DNA of 64,000 nucleotides from Mangrovimonas sp. TPBH4 (lineage in GTDB: Bacteria > Bacteroidota > Bacteroidia > Flavobacteriales > Flavobacteriaceae), in contig NZ_LBIO01000048.1 in the NCBI RefSeq assembly GCF_001280505.1, positions 1 to 64,000 on the forward strand. Direction: 5' to 3'. The first letter of the stretch is position 1. Every line of letters starts with the position of its first letter. The translations under genes and the position numbers were made by a program. This document shows positions 26,705 to 37,100 of the stretch, one piece after another. Under the pieces are notes generated by a model, which did not search any database, was not told the origin of the DNA, and worked only from the letters and a program-made list of their open reading frames with translations.

Positions 26705-27647
26705 ACTCCAAAGTCCGTTTTTCATTGTAATAAAATCCATTTCTCAAACAGAAGCCTACATGCCCTCCATGTTTAGGCATCTCCAAATAAATATTAGGAT
26801 TTTCCTTAGCATCTTTTACAGGATAACATTCTGGTGACAAAAACGAATCATTCAACGCATTGATGATTAAAGTCGGAACTTTAATGCCTTTTAAAAATTG
26901 TAAACTACTGCATTGTTCATAATAATCCACAGCATCCTTAAAACCATGCGCCCTTGAAGTATAAACGTCATCAAAATCACTCAATGTTTTGATGGACTGT
27001 AATACAGCATCGTTCAACTCTTCCGAATATCTTAGCTGCTTCACTTTTAATTTATTGAGCAAATGTCTTTTGAATCGATCGTGAAAAAGAACATTTTTAA
27101 AAGAATGTAGTTCCTCTGCCGAACCTTGAAGATAACAAGGTACAGACACGGCAACACCCGCCTTAATTTCCGGGACCAATTCTTCTCGTTCGCCCAAATA
27201 CTTAAGCACTATGTTCCCACCAAGACTCACGCCATGGAAAAATATTTGTGAATAGGATTTGGTTTTCAAAATATGTTGAATAACCTCATCCAAATCATTG
27301 GTCGCACCTGAATGGTAAGAATAGAATTTTAAGTTATCCTCACCACTACAACCTCTAAAATTCACACAAACGGCATCAATAGCATTGGCATTGCATAATT
27401 TAGCAACACCTGTCATATAAGGTCGCTGGGCATTGCCTTCCAGACCATGTAAAACAATTATGAGTTTGTCAGTTTTGGTTTCGGCGTAGCTCCAATCCAA
27501 ATCCAAAAAATCCCCATCAGATAAGGTGATGCGTTCACGTTCCTGCTCCACGCCTTTCACTTTACGAATCAATCCGGAATAAACCGTAGAGACAAATCCG
27601 TTTTTTAATAACACAGGTGGTTTATAGTCCGAATGAAGAATAGGCAT
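26685..27647 (-). CDS. YheT-family alpha/beta hydrolase
   Basis: This 320-residue alpha/beta hydrolase has the YheT/ABHD1-3 pattern: DFLDLDWSY, LIIVLHGLEGNAQRPYM (oxyanion region), VNFRGCSGEDN, the nucleophile elbow FFHGVSLGGNIVLKYLGE (GVSLGG) and the catalytic-His region MPKHGGHVGF. Members are esterases or lipases of uncertain substrate. It is probably the last gene of a pabB-tilS-ade-yheT operon (55 bp after ade). Its 3' end overlaps the convergent SLC13 transporter gene by 20 bp. Confidence 0.9.
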   Translation of the reverse strand: MPILHSDYKPPVLLKNGFVSTVYSGLIRKVKGVEQERERITLSDGDFLDLDWSYAETKTDKLIIVLHGLEGNAQRPYMTGVAKLCNANAIDAVCVNFRGCSGEDNLKFYSYHSGATNDLDEVIQHILKTKSYSQIFFHGVSLGGNIVLKYLGEREELVPEIKAGVAVSVPCYLQGSAEELHSFKNVLFHDRFKRHLLNKLKVKQLRYSEELNDAVLQSIKTLSDFDDVYTSRAHGFKDAVDYYEQCSSLQFLKGIKVPTLIINALNDSFLSPECYPVKDAKENPNIYLEMPKHGGHVGFCLRNGFYYNEKRTLEFIQGLD

Positions 27648-27702
27648 AGCACATTATTTATGGGAGACAAAACTAAGAATGAAATACCTATTTAAAAACA
27701 GT

Positions 27703-29319
27703 TTACAGTTCTAAATCCACAAATTTGAAGGTATTGCCATCAAAAAGCCCTTTGTCACTCAGTTTGAGTGACGGAATTACCAACAATGCCATAAAGGATA
27801 GGGTCATAAAAGGTGCATGCAAAGTACTGCCCAATTGTTTTGCTTTTTGACTTAACTCGGCATAAGCTTTACCTACTGACACCCCGTCTTGATCACTCAT
27901 GATTCCAGCCACAGGAAGCGGCACCACCTGCTCTTCCGTATCAGAGACGACACAAATGCCACCTTTATTGGCTATGATCAGGTTAACCGCCTTACAAAGT
28001 GCGGCATCATCCACTCCCACGGCAATGATATTATGCGAATCATGACCTACAGAACTAGCAATGGCCCCTTCCTTCAATCCAAAATTCTTTATAAATGCCA
28101 AAGCTGGTTTCTGGTTTTCATAGCGATTCACCACGGTCATTTTCAAGATATCCTTTTCAGTATTGGACATCAATTCTCCATTAACAATCAAAGCCTCTTC
28201 TAATAATGGGTTAGTGACCAATTCGCCATCCAAAGCTTCTATAACCCTAATTTGTTTTGCTGAAGATGGTATTTTGAAATCGGAAATTTGTTTGGATACA
28301 GCCTTAAAGTTGTTAGGAATTTCAAAAGGAATTGGCTTAATGAGGCTCTTTCCATCAAAAACCAATTCACCTTCAATATAGGTTTGCAATGTTTTAAAAT
28401 TAACCAAATCTTCCACCACGATGCAGTCTGCTATATCTCCCTCTTGAAGCAATCCTACCTCAAGGCTATAATGCTTCACAGGATTCACGCAAGCTATTTG
28501 CAACACGTTAAACACATCATGACCTTTGACAATGGCTCTAGCACACAATTGGTTTATGTGTCCAACTATTAAATCGTCTGGATGTTTATCATCACTACAA
28601 AACATCATGTTGTGATAATGGTCAGGCAACAAATCTATCAAGGCTTCAAAATTCTTAGCGGCACTTCCTTCCCGAATCAACACTTTCATGCCTTTTTGCA
28701 ATTTCTCCAAACCTTCTTCATACGTAAAGCACTCATGATCGGTGGAGATTCCAGCATTTATATAGGTAGACAAATCATCTCCTCGCAACCCGGGTGCATG
28801 CCCATCGACAGGTTTGTTATAATGTTTGGCCAAAGCGATTTTCTTAAGCACCTCTTCATCTTGAAACAACACCCCGGGGTAATTCATCATTTCGGCCAGA
28901 TATTTTATCTCAGGATTTTCCAAAAGCGTTTTAATCTCTTCGGAATCGATGACCGCTCCCGCCGACTCAAAATTAGTTGCCGGTACACAGGATGGAGCCC
29001 CAAAATTGAACTTAAAGGGCGTTTGTTTACCGTTTTCAATCATGAATTCCACACCTTCCACTCCTAAAACATTGGCAATTTCGTGAGGATCGGACACCGT
29101 AGCCACCGTACCATGACACACTGCCAATCGGGCAAATTCGCTAGGCACCAACATGGAGCTTTCAATATGGATATGGGCATCTACAAAACCCGGAAGAATG
29201 AAATGTTCAATGTCATGTTCCTTTTCTTCTAGGGAAAAAATCTTTCCATCCCTTATGGTGACTTCCCCCTTAAAAATCCTTCTATTTGGAATATCTACGA
29301 TTTGCCCCTGTAGTACCAT
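27703..29319 (-). CDS. ade: Adenine deaminase
   Basis: This 538-residue amidohydrolase converts adenine to hypoxanthine for purine salvage. The N-terminal composite domain starts [21 protein letters not shown]. The metal-dependent barrel shows [66 protein letters not shown] and [13 protein letters not shown]. The C-terminal adenine deaminase domain has [17 protein letters not shown]. Length is typical. It starts 3 bp after the tilS stop, so the two genes are cotranscribed. Confidence 0.96.
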   Translation of the reverse strand: MVLQGQIVDIPNRRIFKGEVTIRDGKIFSLEEKEHDIEHFILPGFVDAHIHIESSMLVPSEFARLAVCHGTVATVSDPHEIANVLGVEGVEFMIENGKQTPFKFNFGAPSCVPATNFESAGAVIDSEEIKTLLENPEIKYLAEMMNYPGVLFQDEEVLKKIALAKHYNKPVDGHAPGLRGDDLSTYINAGISTDHECFTYEEGLEKLQKGMKVLIREGSAAKNFEALIDLLPDHYHNMMFCSDDKHPDDLIVGHINQLCARAIVKGHDVFNVLQIACVNPVKHYSLEVGLLQEGDIADCIVVEDLVNFKTLQTYIEGELVFDGKSLIKPIPFEIPNNFKAVSKQISDFKIPSSAKQIRVIEALDGELVTNPLLEEALIVNGELMSNTEKDILKMTVVNRYENQKPALAFIKNFGLKEGAIASSVGHDSHNIIAVGVDDAALCKAVNLIIANKGGICVVSDTEEQVVPLPVAGIMSDQDGVSVGKAYAELSQKAKQLGSTLHAPFMTLSFMALLVIPSLKLSDKGLFDGNTFKFVDLEL

Positions 29320-29322
29320 GGT

Positions 29323-30636
29323 CTATTTTAATTCTATTTTAATGATATGATGCGTATGGTCACAAACTTTAAAACGGCCATCGGGACGTTTTCCTATTAC
29401 CCAGATGATATAATCTCCCGAACACAGCACCAACGCATTTTCCTTTTCCAATAAGGACATTTTCTCATCCTTAAAGTATTTGCTCAATTTCTTCTTCCCT
29501 TTCATTCCCAACGGATGAAAATAATCGCCTTCTTTCCAATGTCTAATAGTCAATGGGTATTTGAGCTTTTTCTTGTCCACAAAAATTACATTGGGACCTT
29601 GATTGGACACCTCAGCAGCCTCACTAAAATACAAATTTCCAAGAGGTGTTTTTATCTTATCATCACATTCAGACACGAGAATAAGCGTTTCCTGTTTATC
29701 CTCAATTTCACTCAACAACAAAAACTCTCGGTCTTTGATCAAACGATGAGTTTCAGAAAACAGTTGCTTCCCCGATTGCGCATCCAAAAGATCTTCCACA
29801 TCATTCCACTCTGTGAAATTGTAAGCTTTTAAGAGTTCATACAAATAGGCTTGGGGATTGCTTAGAGCTTTTATTTTGGAGATATCGTATTTCACGTCGT
29901 ATTCGGAGATTTCTTTAATCACGGAATCTTCCACTTCTTCCACATGATCTTCAATAATTGATTTAGACGCTTTTAAAAACCCAATAGTTTTCTCAAAATT
30001 CTGCAACAATTGTGGATTGATTTCCTTCAACAAAGGAATGACATCATGGCGCAATTTATTTCGCAGGTATTTTGTAGACGCATTACTACTATCCTCTCGC
30101 CAAGTTAACTGATGTTCCTCTGCATATTCTACCAACCTGTTTCTTGAAAATGGTAAAAGCGGCCTTACAAACAAGCCATTCACTTCAGGAATTCCGGTTA
30201 AACCATCGAGTCCTGTTCCTCTCGTTAAATTAATCAAAAATGTTTCCAAATTATCGTCGGCATGATGCGCTGTTAGGACATAATCAAAATGAAGTTGTTT
30301 GGCCAATTCGTCAAACCAATCGTAGCGCAGCTGCCTCGCTGCCAATTGAATGGACAATTTATGCTCTGCCGCATAAGCTTCCGTTTGAAAACTCTCCAAG
30401 AATAAATCCAAGCTTAAATCTTTAGCCAATTGAAATACGAAATCGGCATCGCCATCACTCTCTGTTCCACGTAAATTAAAATTGCAATGCACCAAGGAGA
30501 CATCCAACCCCAGTTGATGACACAAATGAGTCAACACCACACTATCTACCCCACCAGAAATGGCAATAAGCAATTTACTTTCAAAAAATCCTGGGAATTG
30601 CTGTTCAATATGCGCCTTAAAGGTGTCGAGTGTCAT
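29323..30636 (-). CDS. tilS: tRNA(Ile)-lysidine synthetase
   Basis: This 437-residue PP-loop ATPase adds lysine to C34 of the CAU-anticodon isoleucine tRNA, converting it to lysidine. The P-loop is LLIAISGGVDSVVLTHL (SGGVDS at 27-32). LTAHHADDNLETFLINLTRGTG and RPLLPFSRNRLVEYAEEHQL are typical of the catalytic domain. The C-terminal domain has IRHWKEGDYFHPLGMKGKKKLSKYFKDEK (in two blocks), characteristic of TilS. The gene follows pabB by 80 bp and precedes ade by 3 bp. Confidence 0.96.
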   Translation of the reverse strand: MTLDTFKAHIEQQFPGFFESKLLIAISGGVDSVVLTHLCHQLGLDVSLVHCNFNLRGTESDGDADFVFQLAKDLSLDLFLESFQTEAYAAEHKLSIQLAARQLRYDWFDELAKQLHFDYVLTAHHADDNLETFLINLTRGTGLDGLTGIPEVNGLFVRPLLPFSRNRLVEYAEEHQLTWREDSSNASTKYLRNKLRHDVIPLLKEINPQLLQNFEKTIGFLKASKSIIEDHVEEVEDSVIKEISEYDVKYDISKIKALSNPQAYLYELLKAYNFTEWNDVEDLLDAQSGKQLFSETHRLIKDREFLLLSEIEDKQETLILVSECDDKIKTPLGNLYFSEAAEVSNQGPNVIFVDKKKLKYPLTIRHWKEGDYFHPLGMKGKKKLSKYFKDEKMSLLEKENALVLCSGDYIIWVIGKRPDGRFKVCDHTHHIIKIELK

Positions 30637-30716
30637 AAAAAGGTGGTTAAAAATGAATGTTTAATTCAAATATAACCAAGTTGTAGGTTTTTCCCCCTCA
30701 GCAACACCAAGAAACT

Positions 30717-32042
30717 TTAGTTTTCCAGAACTTCACGCATGGCTTTAGCCTTGACCAAACACTCTTCATATTCATTCAACGGATTGCTTTTAGCGGTGAT
30801 GGCCCCGCCAACCGAATAGGACACATATCGCTTTTCAGCATTGTACAGAATACTCCTTATCACCACATTAAAATCGAAATCACCTTGCGGAGAAAAGTAG
30901 CCAACGGCTCCAGAATACAGGCCTCGCTTGGTATCTTCCAACGCTTCTATAATCTGCATAGCTGAAATTTTTGGCGCCCCTGTCATACTGCCCATAGGGA
31001 ATGTTGTTGCAATGACATCTACGGGATTTGTAGACGCCTCAATCTGAGATGTAACCGTAGAGACCATTTGGTGCACCTGCGGATAGGTATAGACTTCGCA
31101 CAATTCTTCCACAACCACGCTTCCTTTGGTGGCAGTATGTGCCAAATCGTTTCGGACTAAATCCACAATCATGATATTTTCGCTGCGCTCCTTTTCGTCT
31201 TTAGACAATTGTTCTTTCAACAATAGGTCTTCTTCAGGATTTCGCGAACGTTTTGCCGTTCCTTTGATAGGCTGCGAAGTAATCTTTAACCCCTCCTTTT
31301 TGATATAGCGCTCTGGAGATGCCGACAATAAATACTTATCGTCAAGCCTTAAAAAAGTTGCAAAAGGCGGCTTTGAAATGGCATCTAACTTAAAATAGGT
31401 TTCTAAAGGATTTATTTGGGTATCCTCAGCATAAAACTCCTGACAAAAGTTGGCTTCGTAAATATCGCCTCGATGAATATGATCCAAAACTGCATTCACT
31501 TTCTCGAAATACTCATCCTTATGCATGCGGAGTTTCACCTTAATATTATTGGATGTACTGTGTGTTTCAGAAGTGCCACCCAATGATTCTATTTCTTTTA
31601 GATCCGCTTCCATTTCATCGTCCACCATCCCCAAATATTGCACTTCAACTTCATCATCTTTTATCAGGAACAACTTCTTGGGTTGAAAGAAAAACAAGTC
31701 TGGGAATTCGAGACCGTCAAAATTATTGGACTCCAAACGCTCCACAGCATTTTTAAGATCATAGGTCAAATAACCAAATAACCAATCTTTTGTACAGGAT
31801 TGGTATTCCTTCAACTTCTCAAACGCATTGTGATAATCTGTTTGAATACATGTAAAGGCCTCTACCGCCAACACCGCATTATAGCTGGAATATTGATTGT
31901 GATAATCGTTGGAATCCAGCCATACTACTTCATTAAACTGCTGCGCCCAGAACAATAATTTTTGTTTATATTGCTCTACGTTTGGGATGCGAAATTTTTG
32001 TGTAGTTCTCAAAATATAAGGCATGCGTTTTGAATGCGGCAA
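30717..32042 (-). CDS. pabB: Aminodeoxychorismate synthase component I (PabB-like)
   Basis: This 441-residue chorismate-binding enzyme makes 4-amino-4-deoxychorismate for folate synthesis. The C-terminal domain carries IHRGDIYEANFCQEFY, SASPERYIKKEGLKITSQPIKGTAKRS, VDLVRNDLAHTATKGSVVVEEL, FPMGSMTGAPKISAMQ and FDFNVVIRSILYN. There is no fused PabC or glutaminase domain. Anthranilate synthase TrpE is the alternative; the PIKGTAKRS motif (Lys within PIKGT) and single-gene context favour PabB. A second in-frame ATG at 32024 could be the true start. First gene of the pabB-tilS-ade-yheT run. Confidence 0.88.
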   Translation of the reverse strand: MPHSKRMPYILRTTQKFRIPNVEQYKQKLLFWAQQFNEVVWLDSNDYHNQYSSYNAVLAVEAFTCIQTDYHNAFEKLKEYQSCTKDWLFGYLTYDLKNAVERLESNNFDGLEFPDLFFFQPKKLFLIKDDEVEVQYLGMVDDEMEADLKEIESLGGTSETHSTSNNIKVKLRMHKDEYFEKVNAVLDHIHRGDIYEANFCQEFYAEDTQINPLETYFKLDAISKPPFATFLRLDDKYLLSASPERYIKKEGLKITSQPIKGTAKRSRNPEEDLLLKEQLSKDEKERSENIMIVDLVRNDLAHTATKGSVVVEELCEVYTYPQVHQMVSTVTSQIEASTNPVDVIATTFPMGSMTGAPKISAMQIIEALEDTKRGLYSGAVGYFSPQGDFDFNVVIRSILYNAEKRYVSYSVGGAITAKSNPLNEYEECLVKAKAMREVLEN

Positions 32043-32117
32043 ATTTATTAAGAAACTGCCAAATACAATAACATTGCACCCAATACTTAGCCAAATTCAA
32101 CCCTACTATTAACACCC

Positions 32118-34802
32118 ATGAAAATCAATTTCACAAGTCGCTCATTTACAATAGCAACTACTTTAATTCTATTTTTCATTTCAAATGTTGTCAAAGCTTC
32201 GTCTGATACCGATTGGTACACCTATACGGATGAAGCCACCGGATTTTCACTTGAATTGCCTGAAGCACCAAATTATACCGATGATTATGATGCCTTCATA
32301 ATGTACAGTTACAACGCTCCAAATTCCAACCGAATCTATTCGTTCTTTTCATTGGATTTTCGAGGTCTAAATAAGGACAATGCACCTGACGATATTATGG
32401 ACAGCTTTATCACCAATATTGTAACGAATTTAAATGGTGAACTATTAAACAAAAAGCGCCAACGATATGCCGAGGGGTTAAGATATAAAGTCTCTGTTAA
32501 GCTTAATGCAAAAAAATTGATGAATGCCCAGTTCACTTTGCAGAACAATATTTTGTATTACCAATCTGTAGAAGATGACACCAATGAAATTGAAGATGCA
32601 CATACAGACCATTTCTTTGAATCCATCACCATTGGAGCTCCTAAACCCAAAAAGGAAATCCCTTGGATCGACTATAAAAGCCCTGAAGGAGCCTTTTCAA
32701 TAAAACTTCCAGGAGAACCGGTAGACCTTTCAAGAGCACACCCCAACCCTATTGATGAAAATGGAGAGCCTTATTACCTGCACATGTACAATGTTCAAGA
32801 CCTTAAAAACGACAACAATTATCTTTTCCGCTACAACGACCAACCTTTGGGATATTATATGGAAGACCCCGTTGGAGCTTTTGAATCTATCAAAGACAAT
32901 TTTGAGGGAAAGGCAAGTCTAGTAGGCGAAGGCAAAACCATTTATTTGGATGGCTATGAAGGTAGAGAGTACGAACTTTTAATTCAAGACCAGTACCACT
33001 CGGTTTGCAGAATTTACATTAGGGGCAACAGGACTTACCTACTCCTAAAACAAAAATTAAACCCAACAGATAAGGCCTCTACAGATGATGTGTTCTTTAA
33101 TAGTTTTACTTTTGAAGCTCCCAAGCCACTGGAATTGGAAACCTTAAGTCCAAAAGGCACCAATTTTGAAATACAATTTCTTGAAGACAATAAATTGACC
33201 ATTGACAGCTTGGGATACGAAAATGTGTATTTAAAAAATTCACATGACTATTTTGCCCTCAACAAGGAGTCTGGTGATGTTTATCAATTTGGCTACAGCG
33301 ACATAAAGGACTATTTCAAAATAAAGAGCCGCAAAGAATTTTTTGAGACCAATGTCAATTCACTTCTCGTTTGGAACGACTCTATACTTAGTCAAAAAGA
33401 CATTACTATAAACAACAAAGAGGCTTTGGAATTCTATATTCAAAACAAGCGAACCAAAGTGACCACCAGACATCAAATTTGGCTAGAGAATAAACGTTTG
33501 TTTTTATTGACTGGATACCTGAGTAAGGAAGGCATGGATAGCGAGCTTAGCAATAGGATATTCTCATCCTACAAGGAAACTTCTAAAGGACCTGAGTTCG
33601 ATATGTTTTCATCTAAAACAGACCTTCTTTTGGAGCATTTAAAATCTACAGATACCATCGTGTTCAAAAATGCCTTGGGCGCTTTTGATTACTACGTCTT
33701 TGAACCTGAGGATCTGCCAAAGCTATACAAAGCCATGACAGACAATTATGCCTCTTCTGAAACCAAAGTTAAAGTCTCCAATGAAATTTTGGAAGAACTT
33801 ACCATCACCAACGATAGCAATACCTTGGAATTTCTAAAAACCCTGTATTTAAACCCAAATACAAACGACACCGTGAAAGCTCATATTTTAAATACCATTT
33901 CTGAGCTTCCAAGCAATAACAGGCTCACAGTGTTCAACACATTACTGAATACTTCAATTCCTACTAACTCCGAAAATTACACTTATGGTGTAACCGCTCC
34001 CTACAGAGATTCACTGGAGTTTGCCATAGATAACTCCAAGATCCTATTAAACCTCAACAATTATGAAGCCTACCGTTCTGATGTATTGGATATTTTTAAT
34101 GATATAGCCGAAAACCATCCTGAGCACCTAAATCTGGTCTCAGATAATTTGGACACACTTTTGAAATATTCAGAAAGCGATCTTAAAAAATATCTTGAAA
34201 TGAAAGAGGGCGAAGATTACAACTACAAAACAACCTCGTTAATGTATAGTTACCTGTCCTTGTACAACACTATGCCCTACAACAACCCTTCAACCGATGC
34301 TTTTACAAAAGCCTTGATAAATGTGCAGGACAACGAATGGCTAAGTTTACGTGCCTTGACAGCCAGAATACATTGCGGACTCAATGTAGACAGCAATTAC
34401 ACCTCCAAAAAATTGGACAGTTTGTTTTCCAGATACGAAATAATGGAAGTCTACCACAAAACCAATCAGTTTGATAAGGTTCCTAAAAAATACACCAAGC
34501 CCGAATCCTTTGCCCAATTGGTACTTTATAATTATTTGGGTGAAGAAGAAGGCTACCCAGACAACTTGGATGTATTGGGTAAGGTATCAAAAGATGATGC
34601 CATTTTTTACGCCATCTCCTATTCTTATGAAGACGAAGAAGACGACAGTGAATACATTGGTCTAGTGGGCCCCGTTACTCCTATTTCTAAAGACAAACCT
34701 TTTACAAAGTATAAGTCCTATTCGGGGTATGAACCTTTGCAAAAGGATTGGAAAAACCAAGCACTCGATTTGATTCCAGATTTATTGGAATACGGATATT
34801 AA
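32118..34802 (+). CDS. Large exported protein with repeated PsbP/DcrB-like modules, function unknown
   Basis: This 894-residue protein has a signal peptide (TIATTLILFFISNVVKA|SSDTDW). Two similar N-terminal modules of about 150 residues each open with W-x-x-Y ... G-FS-x-x-LP (WYTYTDEATGFSLELPEAP; WIDYKSPEGAFSIKLPGEP) and end with FFxSxTxxAPKP, resembling periplasmic PsbP/DcrB-like domains. A more diverged third module starts near residue 348. The C-terminal half, from about 500, is predominantly alpha-helical and repeat-like (HEAT/TPR-like by pattern). There is no lipobox or T9SS sorting domain, so it is probably periplasmic. The epimerase gene follows after 11 bp. I do not recognise a function. 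Confidence 0.75.
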   Translation: MKINFTSRSFTIATTLILFFISNVVKASSDTDWYTYTDEATGFSLELPEAPNYTDDYDAFIMYSYNAPNSNRIYSFFSLDFRGLNKDNAPDDIMDSFITNIVTNLNGELLNKKRQRYAEGLRYKVSVKLNAKKLMNAQFTLQNNILYYQSVEDDTNEIEDAHTDHFFESITIGAPKPKKEIPWIDYKSPEGAFSIKLPGEPVDLSRAHPNPIDENGEPYYLHMYNVQDLKNDNNYLFRYNDQPLGYYMEDPVGAFESIKDNFEGKASLVGEGKTIYLDGYEGREYELLIQDQYHSVCRIYIRGNRTYLLLKQKLNPTDKASTDDVFFNSFTFEAPKPLELETLSPKGTNFEIQFLEDNKLTIDSLGYENVYLKNSHDYFALNKESGDVYQFGYSDIKDYFKIKSRKEFFETNVNSLLVWNDSILSQKDITINNKEALEFYIQNKRTKVTTRHQIWLENKRLFLLTGYLSKEGMDSELSNRIFSSYKETSKGPEFDMFSSKTDLLLEHLKSTDTIVFKNALGAFDYYVFEPEDLPKLYKAMTDNYASSETKVKVSNEILEELTITNDSNTLEFLKTLYLNPNTNDTVKAHILNTISELPSNNRLTVFNTLLNTSIPTNSENYTYGVTAPYRDSLEFAIDNSKILLNLNNYEAYRSDVLDIFNDIAENHPEHLNLVSDNLDTLLKYSESDLKKYLEMKEGEDYNYKTTSLMYSYLSLYNTMPYNNPSTDAFTKALINVQDNEWLSLRALTARIHCGLNVDSNYTSKKLDSLFSRYEIMEVYHKTNQFDKVPKKYTKPESFAQLVLYNYLGEEEGYPDNLDVLGKVSKDDAIFYAISYSYEDEEDDSEYIGLVGPVTPISKDKPFTKYKSYSGYEPLQKDWKNQALDLIPDLLEYGY

Positions 34803-34813
34803 TACAAAAACAC

Positions 34814-35704
34814 ATGTTAAGCCTAAAAAACAATCTCTTAAAAATAAAGGTCAATCCCGTTGGAGCGGAACTTTCAAGAATTACTTCCACAAACCACCGA
34901 ACAGAGTTTATGTGGAATGGCAACCCAGATGTATGGAATGGCATCGCACCTATTCTGTTCCCAATTGTGGGCGGACTTAAAGACGACACTTTTTTTCATA
35001 ATGGAAAAAGTTATAAACTGCCTAGACATGGCTTTGCCAGACGCAATGCCTCTATGCAGCTTCATGAACAAACAAAAGACAAATTGACATTTAAATTAGT
35101 TTCAGACGAAGCTCTTTTAAAACAATACCCATTTCAATTTGAGTTTTACACCTCCTATGAATTAACAGAAAACACAATTATCGTTTCCCATGAAGTAAAA
35201 AACGCAAATGCCAAAGACATGTATTTCTCCTTGGGAGCACATCCAGCGTTTAAATGTCCTGTATTTGCAGATGAAAACTATAGTGATTACTATTTGGAAT
35301 TTGAAACCGAAGAACACAGCGCCACCCATTTGCTCGATTCCAATTCCGGTCTTCAGAACAACCAAACCGAATTAATACTTAACCACACCAACAAACTACC
35401 TTTACACTATCAACTTTTTGACCGAGATGCTTTAATTTTCAAGGACCTAAAATCCAAAAAAATTACCTTATCCAGCAAGAATAAAGGAGCGATTTTAAGC
35501 ATGAGTTATGAAGATTTCCCATATTTAGGCATTTGGGCCAAACCCAATGCCGATTATGTATGTATCGAACCTTGGTTAGGCGTAGCAGACAACATAAATA
35601 GTAATCAACGACTTAAAGACAAAGAAGCCATTTTAAAATTGGCTCCAAATGAAGTCTTTAAAGCTAGCTACACCATTAGCATAGAACATTCGCTTTTAGT
35701 TTAA
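34814..35704 (+). CDS. Aldose 1-epimerase family protein
   Basis: This 296-residue protein has the galactose-mutarotase fold: IKVNPVGAELSRITS, EFMWNGNPDVWNGIAPILFPIVGGLKDD, LPRHGFARR (with the conserved His), FSLGAHPAFKCP and KPNADYVCIEPWLGVADN. It resembles the YeaD/LacX-like subgroup of hexose epimerases. The ATG at 34814 is chosen because an upstream in-frame ATG at 34748 lies inside the preceding gene and adds residues unlike the family. It is probably cotranscribed with the large exported protein gene. Confidence 0.88.
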   Translation: MLSLKNNLLKIKVNPVGAELSRITSTNHRTEFMWNGNPDVWNGIAPILFPIVGGLKDDTFFHNGKSYKLPRHGFARRNASMQLHEQTKDKLTFKLVSDEALLKQYPFQFEFYTSYELTENTIIVSHEVKNANAKDMYFSLGAHPAFKCPVFADENYSDYYLEFETEEHSATHLLDSNSGLQNNQTELILNHTNKLPLHYQLFDRDALIFKDLKSKKITLSSKNKGAILSMSYEDFPYLGIWAKPNADYVCIEPWLGVADNINSNQRLKDKEAILKLAPNEVFKASYTISIEHSLLV

Positions 35705-35719
35705 GTAGAATTAATGTGG

Positions 35720-35727
35720 TAGATTTG
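35720..35727 (+). promoter_or_regulatory. Candidate -7 box TAGATTTG for the DEAD-box helicase
   Basis: TAGATTTG matches TAnnTTTG and lies 16 bp upstream of the GTG start, implying an almost leaderless mRNA. No well-spaced TTG is visible. Confidence 0.4.
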
Positions 35728-35743
35728 CATCAAAATACAAACA

Positions 35744-37096
35744 GTGACATTTCAAGATCTTAATTTAAACACACCGCTTTACAACGCCCTGGAAGACATG
35801 GGGTTTACCACTCCTACCCCCATTCAGGAACAGGCTTTTAATGTAGTAGCCTCTGGTAAAGATGTCGTGGGTATTGCACAAACGGGAACCGGAAAGACAT
35901 TTGCCTACATGCTTCCTATCTTGAGAAACCTAAAGTTTTCTACACAGGATAATCCTAGAGTACTTGTGTTGGTGCCCACTAGGGAACTTGTGGTTCAGGT
36001 GGTTGAAGAGGTAGAAAAACTGGCCAAGTATATCAACGTTCGCGTATTGGGAGTTTATGGAGGTACCAATATTAACACTCAAAAACAAGCCGTTGCAGAA
36101 GGTCTGGATATTTTGGTAGCCACACCAGGGCGCCTTTATGATTTGGCAGTTAGCAGAGTGCTGCAATTAAAATCAATCCAAAAATTGGTAATTGATGAAG
36201 TTGACGTCATGCTCGACTTGGGTTTCAGACACCAATTGATGAATATTTTCGACATCCTACCTGAACGTCGCCAAAACATTATGTTTTCGGCTACTATGAC
36301 CGAGGATGTCGACCAAATGATCAATGAGTTTTTTATCGCTCCAAAGCGTGTTACAGTAGCAGTTTCGGGAACACCTTTGGAAAACATTATCCAAGAGCGA
36401 TATGAGGTTAAAAACTTCTATACTAAAGTCAACTTATTGCGTAGTTTATTAAGTGATCGAGAAACCTACAACAAGGTCATCATTTTTGTGGCCTTTAAAA
36501 AGATGGCCGACCGTTTATTTGATCAGTTAGAAGAGGAATTTAATGACGAATGTTGTGTAATCCACTCCAATAAAACACAAAATTACAGGTTGCGCAGTAT
36601 TGCTCAGTTCCAAGCTGGGGACAATCGCATTTTGATAGCTACGGACGTTATGGCCCGCGGGCTGGATATCGACAACGTATCCCACGTCATCAATTTTGAC
36701 ACCCCTCACTACCCAGAAAACTATATGCACCGCATAGGAAGAACCGGTAGAGCTGAGAAAAAAGGGCATGCCTTGGTATTTTCAACCCAAACTGAATTAG
36801 AGTATATTTCTGAAATAGAAAAGTATATGGATATGGACATTCCATTGTTGCCATTTCCAGAAGGTGTTGCCATTTCAGAAGAACTCATTGAAGAAGAACG
36901 CCCGCAAATAAAGGAACGCAACAACCCAACCAAACGTTCCCTTGATGACGTTCCTGGGCCTGCTTTTCACGAAAAGTCCGAGAAAAACAAAAAACAAAAC
37001 CAAGGTGGTTCCTACAGACGGGAAATTGCCAAGAAATATAAAAAGCCAAAAACCAGAGGAGATAAAAATTTCAATAAACGCAACAAAAGGAAATAA
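35744..37096 (+). CDS. DEAD-box RNA helicase with DEVD motif II
   Basis: This 450-residue protein starts with GTG and has the full helicase set: Q motif GFTTPTPIQEQA, motif I AQTGTGKT (45-52), motif Ia VPTRELV, ATPGR, motif II DEVD (151-154) in place of DEAD, SAT (182-184), VMARGLDIDNV and HRIGRTGRA. The C-terminal tail from about 390 is Lys/Arg-rich (KKYKKPKTRGDKNFNKRNKRK in part), typical of RhlE/CsdA-like proteins that bind RNA during ribosome assembly or cold adaptation. The nuclease gene follows 4 bp downstream. Confidence 0.92.
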   Translation: MTFQDLNLNTPLYNALEDMGFTTPTPIQEQAFNVVASGKDVVGIAQTGTGKTFAYMLPILRNLKFSTQDNPRVLVLVPTRELVVQVVEEVEKLAKYINVRVLGVYGGTNINTQKQAVAEGLDILVATPGRLYDLAVSRVLQLKSIQKLVIDEVDVMLDLGFRHQLMNIFDILPERRQNIMFSATMTEDVDQMINEFFIAPKRVTVAVSGTPLENIIQERYEVKNFYTKVNLLRSLLSDRETYNKVIIFVAFKKMADRLFDQLEEEFNDECCVIHSNKTQNYRLRSIAQFQAGDNRILIATDVMARGLDIDNVSHVINFDTPHYPENYMHRIGRTGRAEKKGHALVFSTQTELEYISEIEKYMDMDIPLLPFPEGVAISEELIEEERPQIKERNNPTKRSLDDVPGPAFHEKSEKNKKQNQGGSYRREIAKKYKKPKTRGDKNFNKRNKRK

Positions 37097-37100
37097 CATT

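Noticed and set aside
36942..37100. Upstream start for the S1/P1 nuclease inside the helicase gene
   Set aside because: It would place 53 basic residues before a clear signal peptide; the ATG at 37101 is 4 bp after the helicase stop and fits the family.
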